DNA from: Butyrivibrio sp. INlla21
GTDB lineage: Bacteria > Bacillota > Clostridia > Lachnospirales > Lachnospiraceae
Length of the DNA: 64,000 bases
Reading direction: 5' to 3'
Assembly (NCBI RefSeq): GCF_900116875.1
Contig: NZ_FPCC01000018.1
Location: 1-64,000, forward strand
Each line of letters begins with the position of its first letter. Position 1 is the first letter of the stretch. Of the stretch, positions 18,700 through 27,935 are shown in pieces. Made by a program: the position numbers and the translations under genes. A model generated the notes under the pieces. The model did no database searches and was not told the DNA's origin. It saw only the letters and a program-made list of their open reading frames with translations.

Positions 18700-19518
18700 A
18701 TGATTCTTGTTATCGATGTAGGTAATACGAATATCACATTTGGAGTTTATTCAAAGGATAAGCTCGTAGGCTCATTTAGAATGACGACACAGATGTCACG
18801 TACTTCGGATGAGTTCGGGATCATGCTGTTGCAGCTTCTTGCAAGCAACGGAATTGTAAAAGAAAAGATAGACGGCGTAATGATCGCGAGCGTTGTTCCC
18901 AAGATCATGCATGCACTTATCAATGCGATCACAAAATACATCGGCAAGAAACCTTATATCGTAGGCCCCGGAATCAAGACGGGACTTAAGATCGTAACCG
19001 ACAATCCAAGAGAGATAGGACCCGACCTTATCGTTGGCGCGGTTGCCGCGTATGAGCTATACGGCGGACCAATCCTTGTAATAGATTTTGGTACGGCGAC
19101 AACTTACGTTGCGGTTAATGAAAAAGGAGAATTCTTTACCGGAGTGGTTGCTCCCGGAATCGGAATCTCAGCAAAGGCACTCTGGGAAGACACAGCGAAG
19201 CTCCCCGAAGTTGAGATCGTTAAGCCCAAGAGTATCCTTGCAAAAGAAACGATATCAAGTATGCAGGCGGGACTTGTGTACGGCCAGATCGGTCAGACCA
19301 AGTACATCATCAATGAGATGAAAAGAGAGTCCGGACTTACAAATATGAAAGTCGTTGCGACGGGAGGCCTCGGAAGACTTATATCGGCAGAGACCGAGGA
19401 GATTGACATCTACGATCCGAACCTTATCCTTGAGGGATTAAATATCCTTTATGCCAAGAACAGTAAGAACAAACCCCAGTTAAAAGAAGATGAAAACGGA
19501 GAGTTTGACGTAAAATGA
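18700..19518 (+). CDS. coaX: type III pantothenate kinase
   Basis: It phosphorylates pantothenate, the first step of coenzyme A synthesis. The 272-residue ASKHA-fold protein shows [12 protein letters not shown] (phosphate 1), the [13 protein letters not shown] block with catalytic Asp, and [16 protein letters not shown] ribosome site precedes the ATG, 12 bases after birA. The last codons overlap the next start (ATGA). Confidence 0.95.
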   Translation: MILVIDVGNTNITFGVYSKDKLVGSFRMTTQMSRTSDEFGIMLLQLLASNGIVKEKIDGVMIASVVPKIMHALINAITKYIGKKPYIVGPGIKTGLKIVTDNPREIGPDLIVGAVAAYELYGGPILVIDFGTATTYVAVNEKGEFFTGVVAPGIGISAKALWEDTAKLPEVEIVKPKSILAKETISSMQAGLVYGQIGQTKYIINEMKRESGLTNMKVVATGGLGRLISAETEEIDIYDPNLILEGLNILYAKNSKNKPQLKEDENGEFDVK

Positions 19519-20009
19519 GAGCAGATAAATTCGAAGAAGAATACAATAAAGAATTCGGTGAAGGCGGCAAGAATTTTGACGCCGAGTTCTCCGAAGGAAA
19601 AGAAGACCTTAAGATAGACGAGATGCAAAAGACCAACAAGGGTCGTACTTTCGAGAATGTAGCGAATGGAAGAGTGGTACTTTGCGGAGCTAACGCATAC
19701 GAGCAGAAGTACTATTTTAACCCTATATTTAAGCAGATTCCCGAGAGTATTAAGAAAGAGCTCAATATTATCAGCGTTCTTTTTACTCAGGAAGCGGGCG
19801 GAATCTTTACCATCGTATTTGAGGAAGACGGAAATATCAGCATTGAGACCGATGCGGATGAAGAGGACATCACATACGATGAGATCACTGCGGGACTTCT
19901 TGTCGGAGAAGTAAGAAGAAAGAGACAGGATCTTTTCGAGGCGCTCGGCCTTTATTACAGGATATATGTGCGCGGAGAGAATCCTGCGGACATTCTTGAG
20001 GAAGAGTAA
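19515..20009 (+). CDS. conserved protein of unknown function (DUF6145-like)
   Basis: A 164-residue cytosolic protein with no signal or membrane segment. It is acidic and charged at the N-terminus (about residues 1-40), then a compact alpha/beta part ([60 protein letters not shown]). The 4-base overlap with coaX indicates coupled translation. Length and position between coaX and dus agree with a family conserved in Lachnospiraceae, which I believe is DUF6145; that name is from memory. Function unknown. Confidence 0.75.
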   Translation: MRADKFEEEYNKEFGEGGKNFDAEFSEGKEDLKIDEMQKTNKGRTFENVANGRVVLCGANAYEQKYYFNPIFKQIPESIKKELNIISVLFTQEAGGIFTIVFEEDGNISIETDADEEDITYDEITAGLLVGEVRRKRQDLFEALGLYYRIYVRGENPADILEEE

Positions 20010-20055
20010 AAAAAGCAGAGGCATGCGCAAATTTTTTTGAAAGAGAATCAGACAT

Positions 20056-21036
20056 ATGGCAGGCTACGGAAAGTTACAGATAGGAAACGTAACCCTTGAA
20101 AATAACATAATACTGGGACCCATGGCAGGTGTATCAGACCTGCCGTTTCGTTTGCTATGCCGTGAAATGGGTGCCGGGCTTGTGTGCATGGAGATGGTGA
20201 GCGCCAAGGCCATTATCTACAAGAACCGAAACACAGGCTTGCTCATGGAGATTCATGAAGATGAACACCCTGTTTCACTCCAGCTTTTCGGATCGGAACC
20301 TGCAATCATGCAGGAGGCAGTCGGTATGATCAAGGACAGACCCTATGACATACTTGATGTAAACATGGGCTGCCCCGTGCCTAAGGTTGTCAGTAACGGT
20401 GAAGGCTCGGCACTTATGAAAAAGCCTGAGCTTATTCAAGAGATAGTTGCAGCGCTCGTGAAAGTTTCTGACAGGCCTGTCACAGTTAAGATAAGAAAAG
20501 GCTTTAATGATGCATCGGTAAACGCGGTTGAATGTGCGCTTGCGGCTACCGAGGGCGGAGCTGCCGCGATAGCCGTGCACGGAAGAACCAGAGAGCAGTA
20601 TTATTCGGGAGAAGCCGACTGGGAGATCATTTCCAAGGTAAAAGAGGCTGTGAATGTCCCTGTTATCGGAAACGGAGATGTGAATACGCCTCAGGATGCA
20701 CAGCGCATGTTCGATGAGACCGGATGCGACGGCGTAATGGTAGCAAGAGCCGCTCAGGGCAATCCTTTTATCTTCAGGGAATTCAAAAGCTTTTTTGAAA
20801 TCGGAGAGATCTGTGAAAAGCCAAGTATGCAGGAAATCTACGATACGGTCATAAGGCATGCCGATCTGCAGCTTAAGTACAAGGGCGAGTACATCGGAAT
20901 AAGAGAAATGCGTAAGCACGTGTCTTGGTATACCTACGGAATGCCGGGCAGCGCCAAGTTTAGGAATGAGATAAACCAGATGACGGATATGGATTCGCTT
21001 AAGCGTGCTTGTGCCGCAGTTATGTTGGGACAGTGA
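20056..21036 (+). CDS. dusB: tRNA-dihydrouridine synthase
   Basis: A 326-residue FMN-dependent enzyme that reduces uridine to dihydrouridine in tRNA. It shows the TIM-barrel start LGPMAGVSDLPFRLLCREMG, DVNMGCPVPKVVSNGEGSAL with the catalytic Cys, VKIRKGF, VHGRTREQYYSGEADW and GNGDV for FMN phosphate binding. Among the Dus types it looks most like DusB, which is the reason for the symbol. It probably ends the argF-birA-coaX run. Confidence 0.93.
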   Translation: MAGYGKLQIGNVTLENNIILGPMAGVSDLPFRLLCREMGAGLVCMEMVSAKAIIYKNRNTGLLMEIHEDEHPVSLQLFGSEPAIMQEAVGMIKDRPYDILDVNMGCPVPKVVSNGEGSALMKKPELIQEIVAALVKVSDRPVTVKIRKGFNDASVNAVECALAATEGGAAAIAVHGRTREQYYSGEADWEIISKVKEAVNVPVIGNGDVNTPQDAQRMFDETGCDGVMVARAAQGNPFIFREFKSFFEIGEICEKPSMQEIYDTVIRHADLQLKYKGEYIGIREMRKHVSWYTYGMPGSAKFRNEINQMTDMDSLKRACAAVMLGQ

Positions 21037-21075
21037 GGGATTCGCCGGACGTTTTGGACGGGAAAATGCAAATCA

Positions 21076-21104
21076 TTGACACATAAAATAATAGACTGTA
21101 TAAT
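21076..21104 (+). promoter_or_regulatory. sigma-A promoter for greA
   Basis: TTGACA (21076-21081), a 17-base spacer and TATAAT (21099-21104): full consensus at both boxes, about 95 bases before the greA start. Confidence 0.85.
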
Positions 21105-21200
21105 ATCCAAGTTAAAAAGAAGTTTTTATTATTTTAAATACATTCAAATAAATGCTCCGCGAAGGAAGCTTATAAAAATTTGAAGGGGTAGGAATTCGAC

Positions 21201-21686
21201 ATGGAAGAGAAGAAGAATATTTTAACTTACGAAGGACTCAAGAAATACGAGGACGAGCTTCATGAGCTTAAGGTAGTCAAGCGTAAGGAAGTTGCAGAGA
21301 AGATTAAAGAGGCAAGAGAGCAGGGCGACCTTTCAGAGAACGCCGAGTACGATGCAGCCAAGGATGAGCAGAGAGACATCGAGGCTAGAATCGAAGCTCT
21401 TGAGAAAATCCTTAAGAACGCAGAAGTTGTTGTAGAAGAGGACGTAGACCTCAACAAGATCAGCATCGGATGCAAGGTTAAGATTCGCGACCTTGAGTTC
21501 AACGAGGACCTTGAATATAAGATTGTAGGCTCATCTGAGGCGAACAGCCTTAAGGGCAAGATTTCCAACGAGTCACCTGTAGGTAAGGCTCTTCTTGGTG
21601 CCAAGAAGGGACAGACTGTATCTGTAGAGACACAGGCAGGCGTGCTTAAGTATAAGGTTCTCGGAATCGAGAGATCTGATAACTAA
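21201..21686 (+). CDS. greA: transcription elongation factor GreA
   Basis: A 161-residue factor that helps RNA polymerase cleave backtracked transcripts. The N-terminal coiled coil carries the acidic tip ([19 protein letters not shown]) and the C-terminal FKBP-like domain has [19 protein letters not shown]. It has its own promoter and terminator, upstream of lysS. Confidence 0.97.
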   Translation: MEEKKNILTYEGLKKYEDELHELKVVKRKEVAEKIKEAREQGDLSENAEYDAAKDEQRDIEARIEALEKILKNAEVVVEEDVDLNKISIGCKVKIRDLEFNEDLEYKIVGSSEANSLKGKISNESPVGKALLGAKKGQTVSVETQAGVLKYKVLGIERSDN

Positions 21687-21752
21687 GTAACTTACCTTTT
21701 TGAGTGTATACGTGACTCTCAAATAATTGGTGATCTTAACAGTGATTTTTGG

Positions 21753-21786
21753 AGCCGGCGATTATACGTATTCGCTGGCTTTTTTT
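21753..21786 (+). terminator. greA terminator
   Basis: AGCCGGCGA (21753-21761) pairs with TCGCTGGCT (21772-21780) with one G-U pair, followed by six T. Confidence 0.85.
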
Positions 21787-21826
21787 AAGAAATAATATCG
21801 GACTATTATGATACGGAGGAAGTAAA

Positions 21827-23392
21827 GTGGCAGAGAATAATCAGCAGAATAACCAGAACACACAGGAGGATGTCGGACGCCTTCGCCAGGTAAGAAGAGA
21901 CAAGCTTGCTGAGCTTCAGGCGCAGGGAAGAGATCCTTTTCAGATTGTAAAATACGATCAGACACATCATACACAGCAGATCAGGGACAACTTTGAAGCT
22001 CTTGAATTCGTTGCTCCCGTTGATGAGGACGGAAAGGCTATCACAGTACCTCTTTCAGACATTCCTGCAGACAAGGTTGTAAGCCTTGCAGGACGTATGA
22101 TGAGTAAGCGTGTCATGGGTAAGGCTTCTTTTGCCAACCTTCAGGACAGAGACGGACGCATGCAGCTCTATGTGTCAAGAAATGACCTTGGAGACGAGGC
22201 TTATGCTGATTTCAAGAAAATGGATATCGGTGACATCATCGGTATTAAGGGATTTGCTTTCAGAACCAAGACCGGTGAGATTTCAGTTCATGTAAAAGAG
22301 CTGGTTCTTTTAGCTAAGTCACTTATGCCCCTCCCTGAGAAATTCCACGGACTTACAGATACAGAGATCCGTTACAGACAGAGATATGTTGACCTTGTTA
22401 TGAACGAAGAGGTCAAGGAGACATTCAAGAAGAGAAGCGCTATTCTTCGCGAGATCCGTAACTTCCTTGCTGACAGAGATTTCATGGAAGTTGAGACTCC
22501 CATGCTCGTTGAGAATGCGGGCGGCGCTGCTGCAAGACCTTTCCTCACACACTACAACGCACTTGATGAGGAGAGAAAGCTTCGTATCTCTCTTGAGCTT
22601 TATTTAAAGAGACTTATTGTAGGCGGAATGGAGAGAGTCTTCGAGATCGGACGTGTATTCAGAAACGAGGGTACAGACACAAGACACAACCCTGAGTTCA
22701 CTCTTATGGAGCTCTACCAGGCATATACTGACTATGAGGGTATGATGGAGCTTACAGAGTCCATGTTCCGTTATCTTGCTGAGAAGGTTTGCGGTACAAC
22801 TCAGATTCCTTACGGCGACAATATCATCGACCTTGGCAAGCCTTTCGAGCGTCTTACAATGAACGACGCCATCAAGAAGTATGCCGGTGTTGATTTCGAT
22901 GCGGTTAAGACAGACGAAGAGGCCAAGGCTATCGCTAAGGAGCGCGGCATTGAGTTTGAAGATCGTCACAAGAAGGGCGATATCATCAATCTTTTCTTCG
23001 AGGAGTTCTGCGAGAAGAACCTGATCCAGCCTACATTTATCATGGATCATCCTCTTGCTATCTCACCTCTTACCAAGAAGAAACCCACAGATCCCGAGAA
23101 GGTTGAGCGTTTCGAGCTCTTCATCAACACATGGGAGATGTGTAACGCATATTCAGAGCTTAACGATCCTATCGATCAGCGCGAGCGTTTCGCCGCTCAG
23201 GATGCCAACGCGGCAGCAGGCGACGAAGAGGCTGAGCACACCGACGAGGACTTCCTCAATGCCCTCGAGATCGGTATGCCCCCTACAGGCGGTATTGGAT
23301 ACGGAATCGACCGTCTCTGCATGTTGCTTACTAACAGTGCAGGTATAAGAGATGTGCTGCTGTTTCCCACGTTAAAATCGCTGAACAGCTGA
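21827..23392 (+). CDS. lysS: lysyl-tRNA synthetase, class II
   Basis: The 521-residue enzyme charges tRNA-Lys. The start is GTG 21827, behind GGAGGAAG. An OB-fold anticodon-binding domain (VSLAGRMMSKRVMGKASF) is followed by the class II catalytic core: motif 2 GRVFRNEGTDTRHNPEFT and motif 3 GGIGYGIDRLCML. The last residues read GIRDVLLFPTLKSLNS. The 3' end is the insertion target of a stack of integrative elements: LysS-like 3' ends recur at 26797-26937, 30862-30893 and 34101-34138. The present C-terminus was therefore probably supplied by an integrated element. Confidence 0.97.
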   Translation: MAENNQQNNQNTQEDVGRLRQVRRDKLAELQAQGRDPFQIVKYDQTHHTQQIRDNFEALEFVAPVDEDGKAITVPLSDIPADKVVSLAGRMMSKRVMGKASFANLQDRDGRMQLYVSRNDLGDEAYADFKKMDIGDIIGIKGFAFRTKTGEISVHVKELVLLAKSLMPLPEKFHGLTDTEIRYRQRYVDLVMNEEVKETFKKRSAILREIRNFLADRDFMEVETPMLVENAGGAAARPFLTHYNALDEERKLRISLELYLKRLIVGGMERVFEIGRVFRNEGTDTRHNPEFTLMELYQAYTDYEGMMELTESMFRYLAEKVCGTTQIPYGDNIIDLGKPFERLTMNDAIKKYAGVDFDAVKTDEEAKAIAKERGIEFEDRHKKGDIINLFFEEFCEKNLIQPTFIMDHPLAISPLTKKKPTDPEKVERFELFINTWEMCNAYSELNDPIDQRERFAAQDANAAAGDEEAEHTDEDFLNALEIGMPPTGGIGYGIDRLCMLLTNSAGIRDVLLFPTLKSLNS

Positions 23393-23476
23393 TAAATACT
23401 GGGATTGCGGGCATTTTTGATGTCAAACATTTAAGGACATACATTATTAAAAAAATCCAAGAGAAAAGACATATAT

Positions 23477-23518
23477 CGTCACAGAATATCTTTTTGATAT
23501 TTCTGTGGCGATTTTTTT
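23477..23518 (+). terminator. hairpin terminator after lysS, inside the first element
   Basis: CGTCACAGAATATC and GATATTTCTGTGGCG form a stem of about 14 bases (one mismatch or bulge) around TTTTT, followed by ATTTTTTT. A strong hairpin between attachment site and first gene recurs at all four lysS-like sites. Confidence 0.75.
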
Positions 23519-23560
23519 AAACTTGAACTATATTCAAGTTTTCGTTGCTATGATTAGTTC

Positions 23561-24472
23561 ATGGGAGCATTTTTTCAAAACAAGATAAAAGAAAAGCGTG
23601 AAGAGGCCGGGCTGACACAGAAACAGCTCGGAGACAGGATTGGGGCTGACGATACACTGATATCTAAATATGAGACCGGTGAAGCTCTACCGACATACGA
23701 CAAATTGCTTAAGATGGCCAGTATTTTTCATACCACAACAGAGGAGCTGATGGGGGTAAAGCGAAGAGAGGAGAGAAAATACAATGAAGCCGGAGAGCGA
23801 ATTCTTAACATAGAAAATGGAGAGATAGTCAGACGACAGTTTATGTCAAGGGTTAATGATGAAGCAGCGACACTTACCCCTGACGGAGTTTCATTTTCTA
23901 CGCAGTGCATCCGCAAGTGGGAAGGTATTGATTATATCCAGATCATAATTGTCAAAGAACAAAAACTTATGATAATCAGAAAGAGCAATGAGGATGAACT
24001 TGACGCTCAGAGGTGGTGTCGTATTAAAGATGGCAAGATAATTCGCAGGAAGATCACGGGAAGGGAGTTTTCTGCAAGGTTATATAAGATGATGAACTGG
24101 AATCGAGGGTATTCGCATAAGATCAGCGGATATATCGGGGTCAATGAGGCAGATCCGACTGAGAAGATGTGGTTCTTTGAATTATCTGAAGCAGAGGCAA
24201 GTCCGATTATGACAAGATCACGGCTTAAGATGGGAGTATTCGATTCGGAACTTGATGAAAAAACAATTGAAAGACTAAAGGATATAGAGAACGAGAAGGC
24301 TGAGGAAAAGGAACGGCGACAGAAGGCAAAGGGCGATGGAAAGGATCCCGGTCCTGTTACACAGTATATATTGTATCCGGATGATTGGGGACAATATACT
24401 TTTGGCCCGCCTCCGGCTGAACATAAGGTTAAAGCTAAGATAAGGATAGAAGATACCGGTGGGGAGGAGTAA
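23561..24472 (+). CDS. XRE-type HTH protein with a domain shared with the recombinase
   Basis: A 303-residue protein. Residues 1-65 form an XRE helix-turn-helix (KIKEKREEAGLTQKQLGDRI, ISKYETGEALPTYDKLLKMA). Residues about 110-208 form a second domain that looks homologous to residues about 480-590 of the recombinase encoded four bases downstream: same order of Cys, KLMIIRKS/KMLLRKA, WC, MNW/MKW and FEL/FDL positions. The C-terminal tail is charged and Pro-rich. No function is known for the second domain. The HTH makes it a probable regulator or directionality partner of the recombinase. It is the first gene of element 1. Confidence 0.75.
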   Translation: MGAFFQNKIKEKREEAGLTQKQLGDRIGADDTLISKYETGEALPTYDKLLKMASIFHTTTEELMGVKRREERKYNEAGERILNIENGEIVRRQFMSRVNDEAATLTPDGVSFSTQCIRKWEGIDYIQIIIVKEQKLMIIRKSNEDELDAQRWCRIKDGKIIRRKITGREFSARLYKMMNWNRGYSHKISGYIGVNEADPTEKMWFFELSEAEASPIMTRSRLKMGVFDSELDEKTIERLKDIENEKAEEKERRQKAKGDGKDPGPVTQYILYPDDWGQYTFGPPPAEHKVKAKIRIEDTGGEE

Positions 24473-24475
24473 AAT

Positions 24476-26773
24476 ATGGCAGTATACGAAACAAAAGAGG
24501 ATGTAAAGAGACGTGTATGGAACGGAAAGGATAAGTCCAAGATAAAGAAAATATTGCCGATTGAAAGACCAAAAGTTGATTTTAAAGACAGAAAGCTTAG
24601 GGTGGCGGTCTACTGCAGGGTCTCGACAGACAGTGTAAGTCAGGCGGTTTCTTTTAATCTTCAAAAGAAATATTATATCAACTATGTCAGATCCAACCCG
24701 AATTGGAAATTGGTGGCCTTGTATTCTGACGAGGGAAAGTCTGCAACAACTACAAAAAATCGTGTTGGTCTTCAGATGATGGAGGAGGATGCAAGAGCGG
24801 GTAAGTTTGATCTTATAATAACCAAGAGTATATCGAGGCTATGCAGAAATCTTGGGGACAGTGTTCGTATAACCAGAGAACTTAGAAAACTGGATAAGCC
24901 TGTCGCGATTTATTTTGAAACTGAAAAGATGGATACTTTCAATCCTACAATGCGTCTTATTATAGATGTTCTTGCAATTGTCGCAGAGGAAGAAAGTCAG
25001 AAAAAATCAGAAGCCATTACTGCGTCCTACAGGCAACGCTACGAAGATGGCTCTTTTACAGTGCCGGCATCTCTGGGATACAGAAGAACCGGTGTTAACA
25101 GGATTGACATTGATGAAGAGGAAGCAAAGACTGTCAGGCTTATTTATGATATGTACCTGGCCGGGTTTGGCCCGGAGGAAATAGCACAAACATTGATTGA
25201 ATTAAGGCGGAAGAAACACACGCATATATGCCTTAACGGCACTGTAAAAGAAGGGTTGATGAACTGGAACACAGATAGCGTGCTGAGAGTATTTGATAAT
25301 GAGAAGAAATGTGGAGATGTTCTTGCGCAGAAAACATATACTGTTGATTGTCAGGAGCATACTTCCAGAAAAAATATAAGAAACGTTACGCAGTACTATG
25401 GTATTGACCAACATCCTGCGATAATATCCAGAGATGATTTTTACTTGGCATATAAACTCAAGAATGCCAATAAGAATGGCTGGAGGAATGGACCGCAGGT
25501 CCTTAAAACTTATATGACAGGGGTGCTTAAAGGTTACGTGCTTGTAGTTCCGGGATGGCAGGGATTTGAAGCTACCGATTATATGCGTGCATCTCTTAAG
25601 GCGTATGACGTTTATCAGGGAAAAGAGTCCATATATCCAGATTATGTGCTATCAGGTATGGTTGAATCAGAAAAATCGGCTATGCAGGAAACTGAAAAAG
25701 AAATTGAGCATCTATATGTGGTGTCAGATGAAGAATTTAATTCAGAGCAGGGCATGACGGATGAAGAATGTGAGATTATAGAATCAGATAACGGTGATTA
25801 CTGTGATGAGTTGGATGAACTAAGAGCGATGGTAAGCGTTAAAGTCGATGCTACGGTATCAATGTATTCTCCGGTAAGTGCACGCTTTTTTTATACAGGA
25901 AGTAAACCGGTGCTTACATTTGACAGGAATGGATTTATCTGTAATAAAACATGTCTGGAAAAGCTGGGAGTTCCGGACATATCGTATGAGGTAGAGGTCC
26001 TTTATAATCCGATATATGGAAAAATGCTCTTGCGAAAAGCTGCGGATGAATCTGTCGGTTTTACCAAGCTAATATGGTGCATGAACAAAAATGGTTTAAT
26101 TAAAATGAAAAGATGTGCTGCGTCGGCACTTGCGAATGCTGTATATCGTTGTATGAAATGGGATACCGCTAATAAATACAAGGTATATGGTGAAGTTATC
26201 GTAGTGGAAGGTCAAAAATACTTGTCATTTGATCTTGAGGATCCGGTAGTAAGAGTGAAAGTGGCTAAACCGGAAGGGGATAATAAAGAACATGCTGACA
26301 GAATCGATATTAGTGTCGTAAACCCTAGTGAGATAGAAGCGTCATATGATGAAGGTGAATCATTGAAAAATGAAATGGACGGGCTTGAAGACGTTCGTGG
26401 AGATAACAGGAGTAAGGCGGTTCTTTTTAGCGATAATGAGATAGAAGAAAACACTATAGATATATCGGGGATTGGCGATATGAAATACGATCCTAAATTC
26501 ATTAAGGGTATAATCGAAAGAAGACTTGAGCCATCCGAAAGCTGGGACTATCTAGACGGACTTATAAAATGGACGAAATCAGGATTTGATCTATTATCGC
26601 TTAGATGGCTTGATAATATGCAAGCTGCCAGAAACAAGCTTTATGATGATGGAACAAGGATAACCAGTAGGGATTTCGGTTGGCCAACCTACTATTCTTT
26701 CCCAACTAAAGAATCGGTCATGGCAGAAATCGAAGAGTTGCGCAGAAAGTTAAAAGAAACCGATGTAAATTAA
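24476..26773 (+). CDS. large serine recombinase with unusual C-terminal extension
   Basis: A 765-residue site-specific recombinase. The N-terminal resolvase domain has the nucleophile Ser50 in YCRVSTDS, the arginine block SISRLCRN and the long E helix (about 45-190). A Recombinase domain follows (about 195-330: LGYRRTGVNRIDIDEEEAKT, CGDVLAQKTY, HPAIISRDDFY). The usual Cys4 zinc ribbon with coiled coil is not seen. Instead comes LKGYVLVVPGWQGFEATDYM, a long acidic linker, the domain shared with the upstream HTH protein (480-590), and a DUF-like tail. It starts four bases after that gene. It is the probable integrase of element 1 at the lysS 3' end. Confidence 0.85.
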   Translation: MAVYETKEDVKRRVWNGKDKSKIKKILPIERPKVDFKDRKLRVAVYCRVSTDSVSQAVSFNLQKKYYINYVRSNPNWKLVALYSDEGKSATTTKNRVGLQMMEEDARAGKFDLIITKSISRLCRNLGDSVRITRELRKLDKPVAIYFETEKMDTFNPTMRLIIDVLAIVAEEESQKKSEAITASYRQRYEDGSFTVPASLGYRRTGVNRIDIDEEEAKTVRLIYDMYLAGFGPEEIAQTLIELRRKKHTHICLNGTVKEGLMNWNTDSVLRVFDNEKKCGDVLAQKTYTVDCQEHTSRKNIRNVTQYYGIDQHPAIISRDDFYLAYKLKNANKNGWRNGPQVLKTYMTGVLKGYVLVVPGWQGFEATDYMRASLKAYDVYQGKESIYPDYVLSGMVESEKSAMQETEKEIEHLYVVSDEEFNSEQGMTDEECEIIESDNGDYCDELDELRAMVSVKVDATVSMYSPVSARFFYTGSKPVLTFDRNGFICNKTCLEKLGVPDISYEVEVLYNPIYGKMLLRKAADESVGFTKLIWCMNKNGLIKMKRCAASALANAVYRCMKWDTANKYKVYGEVIVVEGQKYLSFDLEDPVVRVKVAKPEGDNKEHADRIDISVVNPSEIEASYDEGESLKNEMDGLEDVRGDNRSKAVLFSDNEIEENTIDISGIGDMKYDPKFIKGIIERRLEPSESWDYLDGLIKWTKSGFDLLSLRWLDNMQAARNKLYDDGTRITSRDFGWPTYYSFPTKESVMAEIEELRRKLKETDVN

Positions 26774-26796
26774 CAACGCTTATCTTATCGGGAAAA

Positions 26797-26937
26797 GAAG
26801 ACTATTTGGCGTTGTAAATGTAAATGCCACAGTCAGGCGTGATAGGATATGGAATAGATATCTTAATCATGTCTTCGTTAAATAAATGGAGAATTAGAGA
26901 TGTATTGGAGTTCCCGACCTTGAAGTCGTTGAGCTGA
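26797..26937 (+). pseudogene. lysS: decayed duplicate of the lysS 3' end (right boundary of element 1)
   Basis: In one frame these 47 codons align to the last 49 codons of lysS: EDYLAL*M*MPQSGVIGYGID against EDFLNALEIGMPPTGGIGYGID, then LNKWRIRDVLEFPTLKSLS against TNSAGIRDVLLFPTLKSLNS. Two in-frame stops and many changes show it is no longer coding. It is best read as the displaced native (or earlier) lysS end left on the far side of element 1. Its last 25 bases (TTCCCGAC at 26911-26918) also form the left attachment core of element 2. Confidence 0.85.
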
Positions 26938-27001
26938 GAAATGCAGTAAAATCAAGGCTTCCGAGCCCTTGAGATAAAAAAGTACAGCAAGAGTACAGCA
27001 A
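26911..27001. other. left end of element 2: attachment core and integrase arm repeats
   Basis: The core TTCCCGAC (26911-26918) is repeated at 30868-30875. To its right a small hairpin (AAGGCT/AGCCCTT) and TTGAGATAA are followed by GTACAGCAA at 26982-26990 and 26993-27001, 11 bases apart. The same nonamer pair occurs near the other end of the element. This is the layout of tyrosine-integrase attachment sites. Confidence 0.75.
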
Positions 27002-27099
27002 ATTTCGCTCCTATAATACCCGATAACACTGAATAATACGGGAAAGGACGAAAAGCAGTACGAAGCAGCAGGAAAGAAAAATAGAAGTTGCGCTTATTG

Positions 27100-27145
27100 A
27101 GAGCCACTTTTCTAAGAGAAATCTTGGAAGAGTGGCTCTTTTCGT
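27100..27145 (+). terminator. hairpin terminator at the left of element 2
   Basis: AGAGCCACTT and AGAGTGGCTCT pair over a loop of about 20 bases, followed by TTTTCGTTTT. The stretch 26938-27227 holds only the attachment-site parts and this hairpin. Confidence 0.65.
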
Positions 27146-27227
27146 TTTGGCGAATGTCCGGGAACCTTCAGCAAGGCAACGATGCACACAAAGCTTCAAG
27201 GATACAATGAACAAGGAGGCAACGAAC

Positions 27228-27341
27228 ATGGCATTTAAGAAGATCAGGAATATGAAGGTTTACGAGCAGTCGGGCTATCGCTACAAGAGCACTCCGACGA
27301 TTATGCTCAAAGGACAGTGGCTCAAAGAACTTGGATTCTGA
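27228..27341 (+). pseudogene. SymE-like protein, N-terminal half (split by inversion)
   Basis: It starts at ATG 27228 behind AAGGAGG and reads MAFKKIRNMKVYEQSGYRYK then STPTIMLKGQWLKELGF, ending at a TGA created by the inversion joint. The sequence matches the start of SymE-family proteins (AbrB-like fold; in E. coli an SOS-linked type I toxin). The missing 50 residues are on the minus strand at 28268-28420. Joining the two across the 4-base ATTC/GAAT crossover gives an uninterrupted 87-residue SymE-like protein. In the present orientation only this 37-residue stub can be made. Confidence 0.8.
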
Positions 27342-27784
27342 AGCACAGTCAGCACCGCCTGATAACTCATCATCAGTTCCTTCCAAAGGAAATCTAGCTG
27401 CATCTGAAGATCCCCGATGCTTTTTCCCCTGGACTTAGCAAATTCAAAAATCCCCTGCTTCCTGCTCCAAAAAGTCCACTGAGCCAGGCCATATCCGGCA
27501 CCGTCTCTGATGAAATTGCCATACGCTCCCATATCGACCGCAAGCGTGTATGCCTCATCATCCATACCCAGCTTCTTTTCAAAACTGTTCTGAAGGTTAT
27601 TCGCTCTCAGTCCTGATTCCGCATCGTTCCACCAAGATATCCTCACGCAACAGTACACCGCTGTCATCTGCATCGCGGATCTCTCGGTCACATACTTGCC
27701 TGAAGCCGTCCCGCCTAAGAAAAAAATGTGGTACTTCTCAGCAAGCTCATTTATAAAATGCTCGATGAAGTCATAGTGGATCAC
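27339..27784 (-). pseudogene. collage ORF: terminase, portal and lysin pieces (N-part of split lysin)
   Basis: Read on the minus strand the frame runs through three phage pieces. First VIHYDFIEHFINELAEKYHI, as in large terminase nuclease domains. Then GKYVTERSAMQMTAVYCCVR, as at the start of HK97-type portal proteins. Then AESGLRANNLQNSFEKKLGM and GAGYGLAQWTFWSRKQ, as in phage tail-tip lysozymes. The pieces are joined in frame, so successive deletions or joins have kept one ORF open. The frame ends at the inversion joint; the genuine end of the lysin is at 28421-28793 on the plus strand. The terminase frame is also open upstream to about 27930. Confidence 0.75.
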
Positions 27785-27935
27785 GTTGCCCTCTGTCGAA
27801 AGCAGGTATCCCTGCCCCTCCCATACATCATAAGGAACGGAAGCCTGCTTTACCCTCTGAGGTATCGTCTCTTCCGGTACCCAAAAGAACGGAAGCAGGA
27901 TATACTTCTCATCCGCATCCCGTGGTGGAAAGCAT
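27720..27935 (-). pseudogene. large terminase (TerL) fragment
   Basis: The minus-strand frame reads GCFPPRDADEKYILLPFFWV, PEETIPQRVKQASVPYDVWE, GQGYLLSTEGNVIHYDFIEH, typical of the end of the ATPase and start of the nuclease domain of phage terminase large subunits. About 70 residues of some 550 remain. It is fused at one side to a parA fragment and at the other to a portal fragment. Confidence 0.75.
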
